A stretch of 64,000 nt of DNA from Rhodocyclaceae bacterium (GTDB lineage: Bacteria > Pseudomonadota > Gammaproteobacteria > Burkholderiales > Rhodocyclaceae), in NCBI GenBank assembly GCA_016704145.1, contig JADJAS010000007.1, positions 1,054,001 through 1,118,000 on the forward strand. Direction: 5' to 3'. A program made the translations under genes and the position numbers. How positions within the stretch are numbered: position 1 is the stretch's first letter; the number at the start of each line of letters is the position of its first letter. The notes under the pieces are model-generated. The model was not told the DNA's origin, searched no databases, and saw nothing but the letters and a program-made list of their open reading frames with translations. This document shows positions 18,828 to 27,201 of this stretch, piece after piece.

Positions 18828-20243
18828 TCAGATGCCGATCTTCGCCCGCAGGCCGATGACCTTGATCGATTGCGTCCCACCGTTGCCGGCCGGCCGCTGG
18901 ATCAGCTGGAAGTCCGGCGTCAGCTCGAACTTGCTGTTCACCTTGTAGCGATAGTAGAGCTCGGCCTGCTTCTCCCAACCCGTCGCCCGGTAACCGAAGT
19001 CCGGATTGCCATCACCTTCCGCATCGACCGTCGCCGAATCCTTGCGGAAGTCCGGGCTGGTGCGCAGCGCGCCCAGGGCGAAGCCGAGGCCGTCGGCAGC
19101 GCGGCCCCAGTCGCTGCCGGCCAGTTCGGCGCCCACGGTGACGGCCCGGTCGAAGCGCACCTGACCGTTGAGCTGGTGGCCGTAGCGGCCGAACAGCGTC
19201 AGGTCGTCGGCGACCTTTTGGTCCACCGAGGCGCCGATGCCGGCATGGCGGCGCTTGACGCCGTCGTAGCCGGGCGCCCGCCCGTTGTGCCAGGCGTAAA
19301 GACGATAGCTGCCGGGCAGGTAGTTGAGGCGCGCGTGGGTTTCCGCCTGCGCGATTACCAGCGGCGCCGACAGCGAGCCGCTGAAGTTGGCGCCCGGCCC
19401 CGAACCGAACACGCCGAGCGATAGCAACCACTCCGAGCCCTTCTGCTTCTCGTTCACGTACTGGACGATGGCGCCGGGGGAAAAGCCGTGGGCGTCGGCG
19501 CCGATGTCGCCGCCGGAATCGAGCAGCGGATTGTGCACGAAGGCGTTGTTCATGAACTTGGCCGATTCGTCGTCGGCCGCGGCGTTCTGGTCGAAGAAGA
19601 CGAAGGGATCGATCTTGCCGAAGCTCAGGTGGATGTGTTCGCGCGAGTCGGCCTTGATGCCGTCGCGCGGCAGCGGCACCTTGAGCTGATACCAGGCCTG
19701 GGCAAGGATGGCGAAGGAGTCGTCGGGACCTTCGCCCTTCTGAAACGCCAGCGTGTTCGGACCACTGGTGTAGCTCGGCCTCAAGCCGACACCGTTGCCC
19801 TGGCCGAAGCGGACGTGGGTGAAGATGCTGCCCTCGATGTCGCCCATCTCGCCACCCGGCAGCGTGACGGAGAGGTCGCCGCGGTAGCTGGCGCGCGACT
19901 CGCGCTCCCCGCCCGGCGTGCCGCCATGGCTGACTTTCTGCGCCACGCCGGTAATGCTGGCGCCGACGCTGATGCCCTCCAGCGCCTCGATCTGGCGGGC
20001 CTGCTTCTGCATCGAAAGCGCCTGAAACTCGACCGCCTTGAGGCGGGTGACGACTTCCGGTTCCTTCTCGCTGATGCGCTCGGTCGCCAGCGCCTTTTCG
20101 AGTTCCCGGTTCTGGTTTTCGAGGGCGGCAATGCGCTCGGCCAGGCGCGCCAGTTCGGCCTTTAGCACCGCGAGATCATCGGCCGCGAACGCGGGTATGG
20201 CGAGACCAGCCGCCAGGATGGCGGCCAAGAGCTTGATGCGCAT
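18828..20243 (-). CDS. Outer-membrane porin with N-terminal coiled coil
   Basis: 471 residues with a signal peptide (MRIKLLAAILAAGLAIPAFA) and a short coiled coil (LKAELARLAERIAALENQNRELEK region) as in trimeric porins of the OprB/OmpM type. A beta-rich barrel region follows with HLSFGKIDPFVFFDQN, RLYAWHNGRAPGYDG and a terminal strand IKVIGLRAKIGI. It starts one base after the stop of the P19-like gene, so it belongs to the iron-cluster operon. AQKVSHGGTPGGERESR carries an exact dispersed-element peptide, probably in a loop. Substrate not determinable. Confidence 0.75.
   Translation of the reverse strand: MRIKLLAAILAAGLAIPAFAADDLAVLKAELARLAERIAALENQNRELEKALATERISEKEPEVVTRLKAVEFQALSMQKQARQIEALEGISVGASITGVAQKVSHGGTPGGERESRASYRGDLSVTLPGGEMGDIEGSIFTHVRFGQGNGVGLRPSYTSGPNTLAFQKGEGPDDSFAILAQAWYQLKVPLPRDGIKADSREHIHLSFGKIDPFVFFDQNAAADDESAKFMNNAFVHNPLLDSGGDIGADAHGFSPGAIVQYVNEKQKGSEWLLSLGVFGSGPGANFSGSLSAPLVIAQAETHARLNYLPGSYRLYAWHNGRAPGYDGVKRRHAGIGASVDQKVADDLTLFGRYGHQLNGQVRFDRAVTVGAELAGSDWGRAADGLGFALGALRTSPDFRKDSATVDAEGDGNPDFGYRATGWEKQAELYYRYKVNSKFELTPDFQLIQRPAGNGGTQSIKVIGLRAKIGI
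19914..19937 (-). repeat. Dispersed 24-bp element in porin gene
   Basis: Identical over 24 bases to the copy in priA at 37802-37825. Read in sense as KVSHGGTP. Confidence 0.88.
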
Positions 20244-20244
20244 G

Positions 20245-20805
20245 TTAGTACCCGCCCTTCTTGCCGATGCCGGCGTAGGTGAATTCCCATTCGGCCTCGA
20301 CCGGCTTGAACCAGGGACGCACGCCGGTGGCACGGTCGGTGTGGCGGCCGAACTGGTTCCCCTGCGGATTTTCCTTTGCGCCTGGCGAATAGATCGTGAA
20401 CTTGACCTTGTACTTGCCGGGGCCTTTCAGCTTGACGTTATCGCCGTAGTGCGGACCGTCGCTGGCCACCATGGGCATCATGTCACCCTTGATGACTTCG
20501 TTGCCGCCGAGCCTGGTCAGTTCGTACTTCACCAGCAGATAGGGCACCCACGCGCCTTCGCCAAAACCATTCGGATTATTGGCCAGGGCGTGGATGTCGG
20601 CTTCGAGGTGGATGTCGGCATCGGCGGCCTTGCGCATGTGGCCTTCCGGCTCCATGTCGACGGCTTGCAAATAGACGGCGGCGACCGCCATGCCGGCAAG
20701 GTTCCGCGGATTGCCGATGGGATACTCGAGCGCGGCGGCGTTGATCGCCACGCCGGCCAGCGCGGCCAGCAACCCGCTACGCAACACGTTGCATCGATGA
20801 CGCAT
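20245..20805 (-). CDS. Periplasmic iron-binding protein of the P19/FtrA (Tp34) family
   Basis: 186 residues from the ATG at 20805, preceded by GGGAGATCC. A signal peptide (VLRSGLLAALAGVAINAAA) leads to family features YLQAVDMEPEGHMRKAADADIHLEADIHA and the His-containing GPHYGDNVKLKGPGKYKVKFTI. Met and His residues in these motifs bind metal in P19 proteins. In known systems this protein works with an FTR1-type permease and a polyferredoxin; here the polyferredoxin is present but no permease lies in the window. First gene of the operon. Confidence 0.85.
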   Translation of the reverse strand: MRHRCNVLRSGLLAALAGVAINAAALEYPIGNPRNLAGMAVAAVYLQAVDMEPEGHMRKAADADIHLEADIHALANNPNGFGEGAWVPYLLVKYELTRLGGNEVIKGDMMPMVASDGPHYGDNVKLKGPGKYKVKFTIYSPGAKENPQGNQFGRHTDRATGVRPWFKPVEAEWEFTYAGIGKKGGY

Positions 20806-20841
20806 GATGGATCTCCCATGTAAAGACATGGCCCGATTGTA

Positions 20842-20854
20842 AATGGGAACCATT
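20842..20854. promoter_or_regulatory. Small inverted repeat upstream of iron operon
   Basis: AATGG-GAA-CCATT lies about 40 bp upstream of the P19-like start in an AT-rich stretch. It is a possible operator; the match to a Fur box is poor. Confidence 0.3.
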
Positions 20855-20952
20855 CTTCTTTGCAATAGCCAAGCAATTGGATGTCTGCCATCGGCGACAC
20901 CGCGAGCGGCGTGAAGCTCTTCGGCTAGTCTTCGCCTGCAATCAGGGAGACC

Positions 20953-21561
20953 ATGCCATTTCCACCTGGAGTTACCGACATGCTCAACAAGGGATCCTTC
21001 TTCGCCGGGCCACGCGGGCCGGCCACACCATCACCCGCTGCGTCACCGTCGGCGTCACCATCTTCGTCACCCGCCGCGTCGCTCATGTCGTCCTCGGCTC
21101 CGCCGAAGAACGCCACCGAGCCGGTGGTGGTGGCCGGCGAAAACCGCTTGGCCACGGCGACCACGAACCACCGCGAGGTCGTCGCCGGCGCCCGTCTGAC
21201 GGTGGGCCCGGGCGTCAAGCTCAAGGGTGCGGAGATTCAGGACTGCGACACGCTGGTGGTCGAGGGCCGGGTGGATGCGACCATGAACAGCCGCTTCATC
21301 GAAATCGCCGAGAACGGCTCGTTCGATGGCAAGGTCAATATCGATGTCGCCGAGATTCGCGGCCGCTTTGCCGGCGAGTTGACGGCGCGCGAACAGATCG
21401 TCATTCATGCCACGGGCTGCGTCAGCGGCAAGATCCGCTACGGCAGGATCGTCATCCACGAAGGCGGCGAGCTTTCCGGCGACGTTCGCTCGCTGACGGC
21501 GGAATCGGCGGGCGGCGAGACCGGCGAGGGCGCCGCCCGGCTGGCGGTCAAGACCGCCTGA
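20953..21561 (+). CDS. Bactofilin (polymer-forming cytoskeletal protein)
   Basis: 202 residues starting after CAGGGAGACC. The N-terminal 50 residues are disordered and rich in Pro/Ser/Ala. The bactofilin beta-helix follows: GARLTVGPGVKLKGAEIQDCDTLVVEGRVDATM, IEIAENGSFDGKVNIDVAEIRGRFAGELTA, VSGKIRYGRIVIHEGGELSGDV. Bactofilins form filaments that scaffold cell-wall or polarity functions. The stop abuts the convergent dps stop with no gap. Confidence 0.9.
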   Translation: MPFPPGVTDMLNKGSFFAGPRGPATPSPAASPSASPSSSPAASLMSSSAPPKNATEPVVVAGENRLATATTNHREVVAGARLTVGPGVKLKGAEIQDCDTLVVEGRVDATMNSRFIEIAENGSFDGKVNIDVAEIRGRFAGELTAREQIVIHATGCVSGKIRYGRIVIHEGGELSGDVRSLTAESAGGETGEGAARLAVKTA

Positions 21562-22050
21562 TCATTCTTCGAGCAGGCTGCGCAGCATCCAGGCGGTCTT
21601 CTCGTGGACTTCCAGCCGTTGCGTCAGCAGGTCCATGGTCGGCTGGTCGTTGGCCTTGTCGACGATGGGGAACAGGCCGCGCGCGGTGCGCGCAGTCGCT
21701 TCCTGGGCGGCAACGAGGTTGCGGATCATGTCCGTCGCCTTCGGCACGCCCTCGGTTTCCTTGATGGAAGCGAGCTTGACGAACTCCTTATAGGTGCCGG
21801 GCGCCGGGTGGCCGAGGGAACGAATGCGCTCGGCGATCATGTCCAGCGCATTCCATTGCTCGGTGTACTGGCCCATGAACATCAGGTGCAGGGTGTTGAA
21901 CATCGGCCCGGTGACGTTCCAGTGGTAGTTGTGCGTCATCAGGTAGAGCGTGTAGCTGTCGGCGAGGAAGCGCGACAGGCCGGCGGCGATGGCGGCACGG
22001 TCCTTGTCGCCGATGCCGATGTCGATACGGGGCGCCTTCTTGGTCTTCAT
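21562..22050 (-). CDS. dps: Dps-family ferritin-like DNA-protection protein
   Basis: 162 residues, start preceded by AAGGAG. Dps features are YTLYLMTHNYHWNVTGPMFNTLHLMF and the ferroxidase residues in YTEQWNALDMIAERIRSLG. It oxidises and stores iron with peroxide and protects DNA. It is the last gene of a minus-strand block running oxyR, rubrerythrin, Fe-S protein, DUF3501, dps. Confidence 0.92.
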   Translation of the reverse strand: MKTKKAPRIDIGIGDKDRAAIAAGLSRFLADSYTLYLMTHNYHWNVTGPMFNTLHLMFMGQYTEQWNALDMIAERIRSLGHPAPGTYKEFVKLASIKETEGVPKATDMIRNLVAAQEATARTARGLFPIVDKANDQPTMDLLTQRLEVHEKTAWMLRSLLEE

Positions 22051-22066
22051 GTGATTCTCCTTTTTG

Positions 22067-22648
22067 TCAGGCAAGGTCTGCAATCAATGACTCGCGAACC
22101 GTGGTGGACGGTGTCACCGTCGCCCGGTAGGCCGGATGGTCGATACCTATGGTCAGTGCAGCGCCACCCTTGAGCGCCGCGATCATCTCCGGCGACAGTT
22201 CGAAGCGCAGGAAATGCACCGAGGAGGTCTTGTCCTCGGTCTCGCGATCCAGATCCTCGTTGGCGATCGGCTGCACGCGGGCAAAGTCGGCCACCCGCAC
22301 CCAGACAGCCTTCTCGATGCCGATCAGCCTGGCCAGCTGGACCTTGCGTTCATCGGGATCGGAGTATTCGACCATGAAGGTCGCTTTCCAGTTCGTGCCG
22401 TCCGGAATGAGGGGGTTATAGACATCGAGTTCCTCCTGGATCAGCTCCGGCTCGAACATCCTTTCCAGGCGCAGCATTTCCTGCACCTGGTATTGCATGA
22501 TCAGGCGATCCTCGAAATGCAGCGTCGCGTGCTCACCGAGCTCGACCAGACGGGTTTTCTTGTGCGCGATGACCCTGGTGCGGAATTCGGGCCGGACACG
22601 CGCGTATTGCTCAAGGCTGTAAAGCTCGGCGTGGGTCAGCATGCTCAT
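22067..22648 (-). CDS. DUF3501 family protein
   Basis: 193 residues beginning MSMLTHAELYSLEQYARVRPEFR, with EHATLHFEDRLIMQYQVQEMLRLERM. This family is usually found next to rubrerythrin and a cysteine-rich Fe-S protein, as here. No catalytic motif is recognised. Its start overlaps the stop of the Fe-S gene. Confidence 0.85.
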   Translation of the reverse strand: MSMLTHAELYSLEQYARVRPEFRTRVIAHKKTRLVELGEHATLHFEDRLIMQYQVQEMLRLERMFEPELIQEELDVYNPLIPDGTNWKATFMVEYSDPDERKVQLARLIGIEKAVWVRVADFARVQPIANEDLDRETEDKTSSVHFLRFELSPEMIAALKGGAALTIGIDHPAYRATVTPSTTVRESLIADLA

Positions 22649-23973
22649 ACTCCGTAGGCTTTCCGCATCAGGGTGATCGGGTGTTCGGGCACGCTGCCGT
22701 CGTTGCGCGCGTGGGCGATGTGGTGGCCGGCCATCGCGCAGTCGGAACCGTAGTGCGCCGGCTCGGCCTGATTGACGCGATTGACGACCGGCTTGACGAT
22801 CTTCATCGCGTACTGGTGGAACTCTTTCTTCACCGCGTAGGTGCCGTCATGGCCGGAGCAGCGTTCGATGATATCGACCTCGGTGCCCGGCACCAGCGAC
22901 AGGCATTCCTTGGTCTTCGGACCGATGTTCTGCACGCGCTGGTGGCAGGCGGCGTGGTAGGCGACCTTGCCCAGCGGAGTCTTGAATTCGGTCTTCAGCC
23001 TGCCTTCCTTGTGGCGCAGCATCAGATATTCGAACGGGTCGAAAAAAGCGTTCTTCACCTTCAGCACATCGGGATCGTCGGGAAACATCAGCGGCAGTTC
23101 CTGCTTGAACATCAGCACGCAGGAAGGAATCAACGCCGTCAGGTCCCAACCCTGGCCCACCAGCTTGGCCAGCACCGGGATATTCGCTTCCTTGGCCTTT
23201 TTCACAGATTCGAAGTCGCCGAGCTCCAGCTTGGGCATGCCGCAGCAGCGTTCCTTTTCGGCGATGGTGACGGCAATGCCGTTGTGCTCGAAGACGGCGA
23301 CCAGGTCTTCGCCCGGGCCGGGTTCGTTGCGGTTCATATAGCAGGTGGCGAACAGCGCGACCTTGCCCGTGGTGCGGCCGGCCGGTTCGCCGGGCGTCGC
23401 AGGGTCGAGCTGCTTGAAGCGGCTGCGCATCGACTTCGGCGAATACTCGGGCAGCCAGGCTTCGCTGTGGATGCCGGCGACGGCTTCGAGCGCCTTGCGG
23501 GCCACGCCGATCTTGTTCACCGCATTCACCGTCTGCGCCACCACGGGAATGCCGCAGAACTTGCCCATGAGATCGGTGCTGGTGAGGATCTCGTCGCGCA
23601 GCTTCGAACCCTTCTGGTAGTGCACCGCCTTGGCGCGCAGCATCAGGTGCGGGAAATCCAGGTTCCACGCGTGCGGCGGCACGTAGGGACACTTGGTCAT
23701 ATAGCAGAGGTCGCACAGATAGCAGTGGTCGACCACCTGCCAGTAGTCGGACTTCTTGACGCCATCCACCTCCATGGTCTCGGAGGCGTCGACCAGGTCG
23801 AACAGCGTCGGGAACGCCTGGCACAGGCTGACACAGCGGCGGCAGCCGTGGCAGATGTCGAAGACGCGCTCCATCTCGTGGAAAAGCGCTTCTTCACTAT
23901 AGAACCCGGGGTTCCGCCAGTCGATCGGGTGGCGGGTGGGCGCTTCGAGATTGCCTTCTCGCGGACCGGCCAT
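22645..23973 (-). CDS. GlpC/HdrD-like Fe-S oxidoreductase
   Basis: 442 residues. The N-terminal half has two 4Fe-4S motifs, CHGCRRCVSLC and CYLCDLCYMTKCP. The C-terminal half has two CCG-type cysteine-rich segments: FATCYMNRNEP with ERCCGMPKLELG, and HAACHQRVQ with IERCSGHDGTYA, where CSG replaces CCG. These proteins pass electrons from a reductase to a partner; next to rubrerythrin the likely role is in reducing peroxide. Part of the oxyR-dps block. Confidence 0.85.
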   Translation of the reverse strand: MAGPREGNLEAPTRHPIDWRNPGFYSEEALFHEMERVFDICHGCRRCVSLCQAFPTLFDLVDASETMEVDGVKKSDYWQVVDHCYLCDLCYMTKCPYVPPHAWNLDFPHLMLRAKAVHYQKGSKLRDEILTSTDLMGKFCGIPVVAQTVNAVNKIGVARKALEAVAGIHSEAWLPEYSPKSMRSRFKQLDPATPGEPAGRTTGKVALFATCYMNRNEPGPGEDLVAVFEHNGIAVTIAEKERCCGMPKLELGDFESVKKAKEANIPVLAKLVGQGWDLTALIPSCVLMFKQELPLMFPDDPDVLKVKNAFFDPFEYLMLRHKEGRLKTEFKTPLGKVAYHAACHQRVQNIGPKTKECLSLVPGTEVDIIERCSGHDGTYAVKKEFHQYAMKIVKPVVNRVNQAEPAHYGSDCAMAGHHIAHARNDGSVPEHPITLMRKAYGV

Positions 23974-23990
23974 GCTGTTCTCCGTGGGTG

Positions 23991-24014
23991 AAAGTCAGCC
24001 GCCGCGACACGGCG
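23991..24014 (+). repeat. Dispersed element variant between rubrerythrin and Fe-S gene
   Basis: Left half AAAGTCAGCCG is intact. Three changes make the copy part of an 8-bp perfect stem: CAGCCGCC pairs with GGCGGCTG around a 7-base loop. The stem suits an intercistronic terminator or RNA-stabilising hairpin. Confidence 0.65.
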
Positions 24015-24030
24015 GCTGAGCATCGCTGAA

Positions 24031-24447
24031 TCAGCCCAAATCGTTCAGGGCTTTCTGATAGCGGTTGGCGTGCGAACGCTCGGCCTTGGCCAGCGTCTCG
24101 AACCAGTCGGCGATCTCGTCGAAACCCTCGGAACGCGCATCCTTGGCCATGCCCGGATACATGTCGGTGTACTCGTGGGTTTCGCCGGCGACCGCCGATT
24201 TCAGGTTGTCGTTGGTGGCGCCGAAGGGCAGGCCGGTGGCCGGATCGCCGCACTTCTCCAGATATTCGAGATGGCCGTGGGCATGGCCCGTCTCGCCTTC
24301 GGCGGTGGAGCGGAACAACGCGGCAACGTCGGCATAACCCTCGACGTCGGCTTTGTTGGCGAAATAAAGATAGCGGCGGTTGGCCTGCGATTCGCCGGCG
24401 AACGCATCCTTCAGGTGCTTCTCGGTCTTCGAGCCTTTGAGTTGCAT
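24031..24447 (-). CDS. Rubrerythrin, ferritin-like domain only
   Basis: 138 residues with the diiron motifs FAGESQANRRYLYFANKAD, EGETGHAHGHLEYL, ETHEYTDMYPGMAKDA and KAERSHANRY. The C-terminal rubredoxin domain of classical rubrerythrins is absent, so an external electron donor, perhaps the adjacent Fe-S protein, is needed. It reduces hydrogen peroxide. Start preceded by GGAGACAC. Directly downstream of oxyR. Confidence 0.92.
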   Translation of the reverse strand: MQLKGSKTEKHLKDAFAGESQANRRYLYFANKADVEGYADVAALFRSTAEGETGHAHGHLEYLEKCGDPATGLPFGATNDNLKSAVAGETHEYTDMYPGMAKDARSEGFDEIADWFETLAKAERSHANRYQKALNDLG

Positions 24448-24594
24448 GATGTGTCTCCTTCGTCAGAAATCATCGATAGCCGCATGCCGGTTCTGCACAT
24501 CGACATGCTGGCGACTGACCGGGCCGTACGCCACGACTGGTTCAGCTTAGAAGTCCGCGACGAAAAAGGGAAATTGGATTTTGCTACCCCGTCG

Positions 24595-24609
24595 ATAGCG
24601 TCGCGCTAT
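24595..24609. promoter_or_regulatory. OxyR-like ATAG-N7-CTAT site / hairpin at oxyR 3' end
   Basis: ATAG, seven bases, CTAT matches the half of the OxyR consensus built from ATAG elements at 10-bp spacing. The same bases form a perfect CGATAGCG/CGCTATCG stem with a 3-base loop overlapping the oxyR stop codon, without a T-tract. Another ATAG is at 24476-24479, nearer rubrerythrin. It may be an operator for the rubrerythrin-dps block or simply a hairpin. Confidence 0.4.
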
Positions 24610-25520
24610 CGGCGCGCCAGCGGCTTGGTGCCGGGCAGCTTGCAGTCGAGCATGGCGACGCGCAGCAGGTCGATCGCCTGGTGGCGGGGAAAACTGGCGC
24701 GCCAGACCATGCCGACCCGCCGCGTCGGCATCGGTTCGATGAAGGGCTTGACGCGCAGCAGGGCATCGTTGCGCGGAATGTCGTCCACCGCCGTTGCCGG
24801 CATGACGGTGATGCCCACGCCGGAGGCCACCATGTGGCGGATGGTTTCCAGCGAGCTGCCTTCCAGCACCTGCGGTCCGCCCTGGCCCGCCTGGCTGCAC
24901 AGGTCGAGCACCTGGTCGCGGAAGCAGTTGCCGCGCCCCAGCATCAGCAGCGGCTGGTCGAGCAGGGCCGCCGGATCGACCGCCTTGGCCTTGACCCAGG
25001 CATGCCCCGCCGGCACCAGCGCGCGAAAGGCTTCGTCGTAGATGGCCTGCGCCACCAGGCCCGGTTCCTCGATCGGCAGCGCCAGGACCGCCACGTCGAG
25101 TTCCGCCGCCTTCAGTCGCTCCAGCAGGCGGTGGGTGTAGTTTTCCTCCAGCAGCAGCGGCATCTCGGGCGCCCGCGCGCGCAACAGCGGTACCAGACGG
25201 GGCAGCAGCCAGGGGCCGATGGTGTAGATGACGCCCAGGCGCAGCGGCCCGGCCAGCGGGTTCTTGCCGGCGGCGGCGATCTCGGCCAGTTGCGCCGCTT
25301 CGCCCAGCACTTTCTCCGCCTGCGCCACCACCCGCTCGCCGATCGGCGTCACTCGCACATCCTGCGGCGAGCGCTCGAACAGGATCACGCCCAGTTCGTC
25401 CTCCAGCTTCTTCACCGCCACCGACAGCGTCGGCTGCGAAACGAAGCATTTCTCGGCGGCGCGGCCGAAATGGCGCTCGCGGGCGAGGGCGACGATGTAG
25501 CGGAGATCGGTCAGGGTCAT
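24606..25520 (-). CDS. oxyR: Peroxide-sensing LysR regulator OxyR
   Basis: 304 residues. LysR helix-turn-helix FGRAAEKCFVSQPTLSVAVKKLE, then an effector domain whose redox cysteines fall at Cys199 (GRGNCFRDQ) and Cys208 (LDLCSQ), the same numbers as in E. coli OxyR. ETIRHMVASGVGITVMPA also matches the family. It activates peroxide-defence genes when oxidised; rubrerythrin, Fe-S protein, DUF3501 and dps lie directly downstream on the same strand. Confidence 0.93.
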   Translation of the reverse strand: MTLTDLRYIVALARERHFGRAAEKCFVSQPTLSVAVKKLEDELGVILFERSPQDVRVTPIGERVVAQAEKVLGEAAQLAEIAAAGKNPLAGPLRLGVIYTIGPWLLPRLVPLLRARAPEMPLLLEENYTHRLLERLKAAELDVAVLALPIEEPGLVAQAIYDEAFRALVPAGHAWVKAKAVDPAALLDQPLLMLGRGNCFRDQVLDLCSQAGQGGPQVLEGSSLETIRHMVASGVGITVMPATAVDDIPRNDALLRVKPFIEPMPTRRVGMVWRASFPRHQAIDLLRVAMLDCKLPGTKPLARR

Positions 25521-25595
25521 GGCAGTCGAAAAATGATATCAGCGCTCGTGGGATAATCGCGCCCCTTTGTCTTTTTTCCGGTTTTCGCGCAAGCC

Positions 25596-27188
25596 ATGTC
25601 CCTTGCCCCCGAAGTCTCCCGCCGGCGCACTTTCGCCATCATTTCCCACCCGGACGCCGGCAAGACGACGTTGACGGAGAAACTGTTGCTGTTCGCCGGC
25701 GCCATCCAGATCGCCGGCTCGGTGAAGGCGCGCAAGGCCAGCCGCCACGCGACTTCAGACTGGATGGAGATCGAAAAGCAGCGCGGCATTTCGGTAGCCA
25801 GCTCGGTGATGCAGATAGAGTACCGCGACTGCGTCATCAACCTGCTCGACACCCCCGGCCACCAGGACTTCTCCGAGGACACCTACCGCGTGCTCACCGC
25901 CGTTGATGCGGCGCTGATGGTGATCGACGCCGCCAACGGCGTCGAAGCGCAGACCCTGCGCCTGATCGAGGTCTGCCGGGCGCGCAATACGCCCATCCTC
26001 ACCTTCATCAACAAGCTCGACCGCGAGGTGCGCGAGCCGCTCGACCTGCTCGACGAAATCGAGCGCACCCTGGGCATGCCCTGCGCGCCGCTGACCTGGC
26101 CGGTGGGGCAGGGCAAGCTGTTCCACGGCATCTACGATCTGCGCACCGAGCGCATGCGCGTCTTCCGGCCCGGCGAGGACCGCGTCGGCGACGATGAGAT
26201 CGTCACGGCAAAGTCAGCCCTGGCGGCACGCTTCGGCCACGAGTGGCAAACCGCGCATCACGAGATGGAGCTGATCCAGGGCGCGGCGCATCCCTTCTCG
26301 CGCGAGGACTTCCTCGCCGCGCACCAGACGCCGGTGTTCTTCGGCTCGGCGATCAACAATTTCGGCGTGCGCGAAGTGCTCGACGCGCTGGTCGACCTGG
26401 CGCCCGCGCCGGCGCCGCGCCACGCCACCACGCGCGAAGTGCATCCCGAGGAGGACGCCTTCTCCGGCGTCGTCTTCAAGATCCAGGCCAACATGGACCC
26501 GGCGCACCGCGACCGCATCGCCTTCGTGCGCGTCTGCTCGGGCAAGTTCGAGCGCGGCATGCGCCTGAAAGTGCGGCGCACCGGCAAGGAACTGCGGCCG
26601 ACCGGCGTCGTCACTTTCCTCTCGCAGCGGCGCGACCGCGTCGAGGAAGCCTATGCCGGAGACATTATCGGCATCATCACCCACGGCGGCCTGCAACTGG
26701 GCGACACCGTTACCGGCGGCGAGCTGCTGCAATACACCGGCCTGCCCTTCTTCGCGCCGGAAATGTTCCGCACCGTCGAACTGGCCGACCCGATGAAGAG
26801 CAAACAGCTGGCCAAGGGCCTGAAGGAGCTCGGCGAGGAAGGCGCCATCCAGGTGTTCAAGCCGCTGGCCGGCAGCCTGATGCTGCTCGGCGCCGTCGGC
26901 CAGTTGCAGTTCGAAGTGGTGCAGCACCGGCTGAAGACCGAGTACGGCGTCGATGTGCGCCTGTCGCCGGCCAACTTCGCCGGCGCGCGCTGGATCAGCT
27001 GCGACGACGACACCGAACTGCGCCGCTTCATGAACGCCAACGGCTCGCGCCTGGCGCTCGACGCCGCCGACACCCACGCCTATCTGATGTCGTCGCGCTA
27101 CGACCTCGAGCTGACCCAGGAACGCTACCCGAAGATCCAGTTCCACCCGATGCGCGAGCACGCCGGGCTGGCGCTGCAGGGCAGCTGA
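25596..27188 (+). CDS. prfC: Peptide chain release factor 3
   Basis: 530 residues. GTPase motifs are AIISHPDAGKTTLTEKLL (G1), RGISVASSVM (G2), LLDTPGHQDFSEDTYR (G3) and INKLDRE (G4). The later domains include LQLGDTVTGGELLQYTGLPFFAPEMFRTVEL and QLQFEVVQHRLKTEYGVD, typical of RF3, which recycles RF1/RF2 from the ribosome. The segment TAKSALAARF, in a variable insertion of the GTPase domain, comes from a dispersed-element copy. Confidence 0.95.
   Translation: MSLAPEVSRRRTFAIISHPDAGKTTLTEKLLLFAGAIQIAGSVKARKASRHATSDWMEIEKQRGISVASSVMQIEYRDCVINLLDTPGHQDFSEDTYRVLTAVDAALMVIDAANGVEAQTLRLIEVCRARNTPILTFINKLDREVREPLDLLDEIERTLGMPCAPLTWPVGQGKLFHGIYDLRTERMRVFRPGEDRVGDDEIVTAKSALAARFGHEWQTAHHEMELIQGAAHPFSREDFLAAHQTPVFFGSAINNFGVREVLDALVDLAPAPAPRHATTREVHPEEDAFSGVVFKIQANMDPAHRDRIAFVRVCSGKFERGMRLKVRRTGKELRPTGVVTFLSQRRDRVEEAYAGDIIGIITHGGLQLGDTVTGGELLQYTGLPFFAPEMFRTVELADPMKSKQLAKGLKELGEEGAIQVFKPLAGSLMLLGAVGQLQFEVVQHRLKTEYGVDVRLSPANFAGARWISCDDDTELRRFMNANGSRLALDAADTHAYLMSSRYDLELTQERYPKIQFHPMREHAGLALQGS
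26210..26233 (+). repeat. Dispersed 24-bp element in prfC
   Basis: About three substitutions from the consensus. Read in sense as KSALAAR. Confidence 0.55.
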
Positions 27189-27201
27189 ACCCCGGCTGCC
27201 T

